This document shows, piece by piece, positions 61,245-64,000 of a stretch of DNA of 64,000 nt (its first letter is position 1; each line of letters begins with the position of its first letter). The stretch spans positions 1 through 64,000 of the forward strand of contig JAJVII010000018.1 of the NCBI GenBank assembly GCA_022072085.1, in the 5' to 3' direction. The stretch comes from Phycisphaerae bacterium. GTDB taxonomy: Bacteria; Planctomycetota; Phycisphaerae; JAJVII01. The translations under genes and the position numbers were made by a program. Below the pieces are notes generated by a model. It had not been told where the DNA came from and ran no database searches. It worked only from the letters and a program-made list of their open reading frames with translations.

Positions 61245-63083
61245 ATGAAGCGGACAGATGTTCTGATCGCGCTGGCTTGCGGGCTGGCCTGGGCGGCGAC
61301 GCCCTGCCGGGCGCTGATCAACCCGCGGTTCACGCCGATCAACCTGGTCGAGCAGGCGTCGGCGATCGTCGTGCTCAAGCCAGCGGCCCCCGACGACAAG
61401 GGCGAACTCGCCGCCAGGGTCGTCAAGACGCTCAAGGGCAAGGCCCCCGCCGACAGGATCGCCGTCGATCTGCTGGCCGAGTGGATCAAGCCGATCGCGG
61501 CCGACATCGCCGCCGCCGGCGACGAGCCGGCGCTGCTCTTCGTCGGCGCCGGCGAGGAGAACCAGGACGCCGTCTACCTGCACCTGGCCGGGCGATGGAT
61601 CCAGTTGGAGGCCCAGAGGGACGGGACCTACTCCATGATCGCCGTCGATGTCGAGATGCGCGGCACCTGGGCCGGCGGCAGCGACATGCTCGAACGGGCG
61701 GTCGAATACATCCTGGCCGACCGCTCGCCCGACATGCCCGTCGCCGTCGGCTGCACCTGGGCCCAACGGCCGGTGCTGGGCAAGATCGCCGGGCCCGTCC
61801 GCGCCGCCCAGGCGATCGACCTGGCCGGCGACGGCCGACTCGCCCTGTTCCTAGCCGCCGACACCGGCGACCGCGTCTATCGCTATGACCCCGGCCAGAA
61901 GGAGTTCGCCGACGCGACCGCGTCGCTGAAGCTGGCCAGCAAGTCGCGAACCGCCGTGTGGGCCGACTTCAACGGCGACGGCCGGGCCGACCTGGCGAGT
62001 TGGGACGGCCAGGCCCTGACGCTGTGGCTCCAGTCGGCTGACGGGACGTTCCCGGCGGCGGCCGCCGCCGGGGCCGACCTGCCCGACGGATGCCTGGCGC
62101 TGGCGGCGCTGGACGCCGGCGTCGCGGGACGCGCGGGCCTGCTGGTCTCGACGGCCCGTGGGCCGGTGCTGCTGGCGCCGCAGAAGGAGGGCGCGTTCAA
62201 GGCCGCCCCGCTGGACGGCGGCGCCGATCGCGCCGCCCTCGGCCAGCCGGGCGCATGCCTGCTGGCTGACTTTGACGGCGACGGCGTCGCCGACGTGCTG
62301 GAGGCCTTCGCCGAGTCGGGCCTGTTCTACAAGGGCAAGGGCGCCGGCGCCTTCGCGCCGGCGGCCCGGTGCGGCGTCGCCGCCGGCAAAGGCCGCTGCG
62401 TCGCGTGGGCAGGCGACTTCGACGCCGACGGGCGGCTGGACATCTTCATGTCCGGCCCCGACGCCTGCCGCCTCTGGCAGAACCTGGGCGAACTGAAATT
62501 CCAGGAGACCTTCGCGGCCTCCGGCGAGACGGCCTACATCGTCCAGCCCAAGGCCGTCTGCGGCCAGACCTGCGACATCAACAACGACGGCCGGCAGGAC
62601 CTGCTGGTCGGCTACGCCAAGGGCATCCCGCTGATCTTCTTCAACCGCGGGTTCCGCAGCTTCGGCAAGGCGCTGGAGATCACCGAAGACAACATCATCC
62701 CCGAAGCGGAGCCCGGCGTGCAGGCCGCCGTCGTCGAGGACTTCACCGGCGACGGCGCCCAGGACCTGGCGGCGGTGCTGACCACCGGCGAGGTCCGCGT
62801 CTTCGTCCGCAGCGCCGACAACCCCGACCTCTGCGCCGCCGTCCGGGCCGCGCTGCCGATGGGCAAGGGACCGGTCGGCCCGGCCACCGTGACCGGCTGG
62901 GCCGGCACGCGCTGCCTGGGCGCCTGGAGCGTGACCGCCGGGTCGCCCGGAGCGCTGATCGCCCGCGGCCGCGCGGGCAAGATCACCGTGAAGTGGTCCA
63001 TGCCCGGCGGCAACTCAAAGCCGCAACAGCAGGAGGTCACCGCGGCCGACAAGCCGGTTCGGCTGGAACTGGTCGCCCCCTGA
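61245..63083 (+). CDS. Secreted FG-GAP/VCBS repeat protein
   Basis: 612 residues. AAGGAG eight bases before the ATG at 61245 fixes the start, and MKRTDVLIALACGLAWAA is a signal peptide. After an N-terminal domain (about 30-180) six FG-GAP-like calcium loops follow: DLAGDGRL, DFNGDGRAD, DFDGDGVAD, DFDADGRLD, DINNDGRQD and DFTGDGAQD, about 40-90 residues apart, consistent with a seven-bladed propeller. The end (about 560-612) is beta-rich. Proteins of this type bind calcium and sugars or cell surfaces. It probably works with the RIFT-barrel protein upstream. Confidence 0.82.
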   Translation: MKRTDVLIALACGLAWAATPCRALINPRFTPINLVEQASAIVVLKPAAPDDKGELAARVVKTLKGKAPADRIAVDLLAEWIKPIAADIAAAGDEPALLFVGAGEENQDAVYLHLAGRWIQLEAQRDGTYSMIAVDVEMRGTWAGGSDMLERAVEYILADRSPDMPVAVGCTWAQRPVLGKIAGPVRAAQAIDLAGDGRLALFLAADTGDRVYRYDPGQKEFADATASLKLASKSRTAVWADFNGDGRADLASWDGQALTLWLQSADGTFPAAAAAGADLPDGCLALAALDAGVAGRAGLLVSTARGPVLLAPQKEGAFKAAPLDGGADRAALGQPGACLLADFDGDGVADVLEAFAESGLFYKGKGAGAFAPAARCGVAAGKGRCVAWAGDFDADGRLDIFMSGPDACRLWQNLGELKFQETFAASGETAYIVQPKAVCGQTCDINNDGRQDLLVGYAKGIPLIFFNRGFRSFGKALEITEDNIIPEAEPGVQAAVVEDFTGDGAQDLAAVLTTGEVRVFVRSADNPDLCAAVRAALPMGKGPVGPATVTGWAGTRCLGAWSVTAGSPGALIARGRAGKITVKWSMPGGNSKPQQQEVTAADKPVRLELVAP

Positions 63084-63190
63084 CCGCGCCCGTCACGCCA
63101 TCCGCCGCCGCAATAACGGCGCCCCGCCGGGCCGCCCGTCGGATATCATTTCCTGGGCGGGGACGCATCCCCCGGTGCAACAGAGCGACG

Positions 63191-64000
63191 ATGAAACCAC
63201 GCGAGTTGGCAAATCTCGGTGTGCCGCGCGGCGACGCGATGAAGATCGCGGGCGAGTGCGTCCGATCCGCTGCCGCCGCGGGCATGGACAAGGCCGCCAT
63301 CCGCGCCGCGGTCGGCAGGGCCGTCGGCGATCCGGCTGCCCACCGCGACGACGCGCACTTCGGCCCGCTGGCAGCCGCCGTCGGCTTGGCCCGGCAGGCC
63401 CAGGCGCAGTTCACGCCGCGCCCCGAGCCGGCCCCCTGGCGGCAGTGGGGCGAGGACCTTGAGCCGACCGCCGTCGATCAGCTCCGCAACGCCTGCAAGC
63501 TGCCCGTCGCGGTGGCCGGGGCGCTGATGCCCGACGCCCACCAGGGCTACGGCCTGCCGATCGGCGGGGCGCTGGCGACCGACAACGCGGTCATTCCCTA
63601 CGCCGTCGGCGTGGACATCGCCTGCCGCATGAAGCTGACCGTGCTGGACCTGCCGACCTCGGCCATCACCGGCCAGCGCGACCGGCTGGTCAAGGCGATC
63701 GACGCCGAGACGCGCTTCGGCGTGGGCGTCGAGTTCCGCAACCGTCGCCGGCACGACGTCATGGACGCGGACTGGTCGGTCACCGACGTGACGCGAGCCC
63801 AGAAGGACAAGGCCTGGGCTCAGCTCGGCACCAGCGGCAGCGGCAATCACTTCGTCGAGTTCGGCACGCTGACGCTGGAGCGTGACGAGCTGGGACTGGC
63901 CGCCGGCGTCTACCTCGCGCTGCTCTCGCACAGCGGCAGCCGCGGCGCGGGGTCGGCCGTCGCCGACCACTACAGCAAGCTGGCGATGCGGCTGCACCCC
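63191..64000 (+). CDS. rtcB: RtcB-like RNA ligase (3' truncated by window edge)
   Basis: 270 residues are visible and the frame is open at the window edge. RtcB joins 2',3'-cyclic phosphate and 5'-OH RNA ends using GTP and Mn2+. Seen here are MPDAHQGYGLPIGGALA (113-129), Asp142 and Cys145 in GVDIACRM (the metal-binding pair), GTSGSGNHFVEFG (213-225) with His220, and SHSGSRGAG with His247. The later catalytic His and the guanylated-His region lie beyond the edge. The first 85 residues are an N-terminal extension (ANLGVPRGDAMKIAGECV) that classic RtcB lacks, so it may be a related, less-studied subgroup. The start ATG has no strong Shine-Dalgarno sequence. Confidence 0.85.
   Translation, partial: MKPRELANLGVPRGDAMKIAGECVRSAAAAGMDKAAIRAAVGRAVGDPAAHRDDAHFGPLAAAVGLARQAQAQFTPRPEPAPWRQWGEDLEPTAVDQLRNACKLPVAVAGALMPDAHQGYGLPIGGALATDNAVIPYAVGVDIACRMKLTVLDLPTSAITGQRDRLVKAIDAETRFGVGVEFRNRRRHDVMDADWSVTDVTRAQKDKAWAQLGTSGSGNHFVEFGTLTLERDELGLAAGVYLALLSHSGSRGAGSAVADHYSKLAMRLHP

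Overview
This window is a very GC-rich (about two thirds or more G+C by eye), gene-dense bacterial chromosome segment with no rRNA, tRNA, CRISPR array or recognisable insertion sequence. The mix suggests a Planctomycetota genome, probably of the Phycisphaerae type: many large secreted beta-propeller, RIFT-barrel-lyase-like, DUF4091-like and FG-GAP-like proteins, a pyrophosphate-type phosphofructokinase, MttB-like and UroD-like methyltransferases, and non-coding gaps filled with short dispersed repeats. This is inference from gene content; no marker gene fixes the taxon.

Layout. 1-7472 (+): end of accB, accC, PPi-phosphofructokinase, a D-2-hydroxyacid dehydrogenase, a secreted transglutaminase-like protein and a long transaldolase. 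7500-9835: a Gfo/Idh/MocA oxidoreductase divergent from a cobalamin-fold protein that has lost the cobalt-ligating His; the gap between them carries a row of hairpins. 10102-16235: secreted TPR/thioredoxin-like and unknown proteins, a small lipoprotein, pyrF and a membrane-anchored unknown. 16333-18437 (+): nnrD and an unrecognised 358-residue protein. 18462-23215 (-): M23-like peptidase, acetyl xylan esterase, sugar-phosphate transferase and a GT4-GT26 fusion. 23415-26438 (+): VIT/vWA/TPR/DUF2135 protein. 26449-29318 (-): GT4, GT2 and a methyltransferase, so the vWA gene sits between two blocks of surface-polysaccharide genes.

29502-35423 (+): gdhA, an MttB-like methyltransferase with a UroD-like partner, a ROK kinase, a repeat-filled gap and a one-HKD phospholipase-D-like protein. 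35584-50841: secreted carbohydrate-active and propeller proteins, a YpdA-like flavoprotein, an MDR dehydrogenase, and a membrane peptidase (M50) with a TPR partner. 50943-57646 (-): a compact TetR, adaptor, RND pump and TolC operon with a readable promoter and operator. 57814-64000 (+): a second UroD-like protein, a second RIFT-barrel lyase-like protein, an FG-GAP protein and the start of an rtcB-like gene.

Functionally the segment combines central metabolism (fatty-acid initiation, PPi glycolysis, transaldolase, glutamate dehydrogenase, pyrimidine synthesis), decoration and export of surface polysaccharide, extracellular attack on (probably pectin- or xylan-like) polysaccharide, and one-carbon/methyl transfer. 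The main oddities are the His-less cobalamin fold, an exported methyltransferase-like domain fused to a PQQ-type propeller, the GT4-GT26 fusion, a cysteine-less thioredoxin fold, and repeat DNA that has become coding sequence in two genes.
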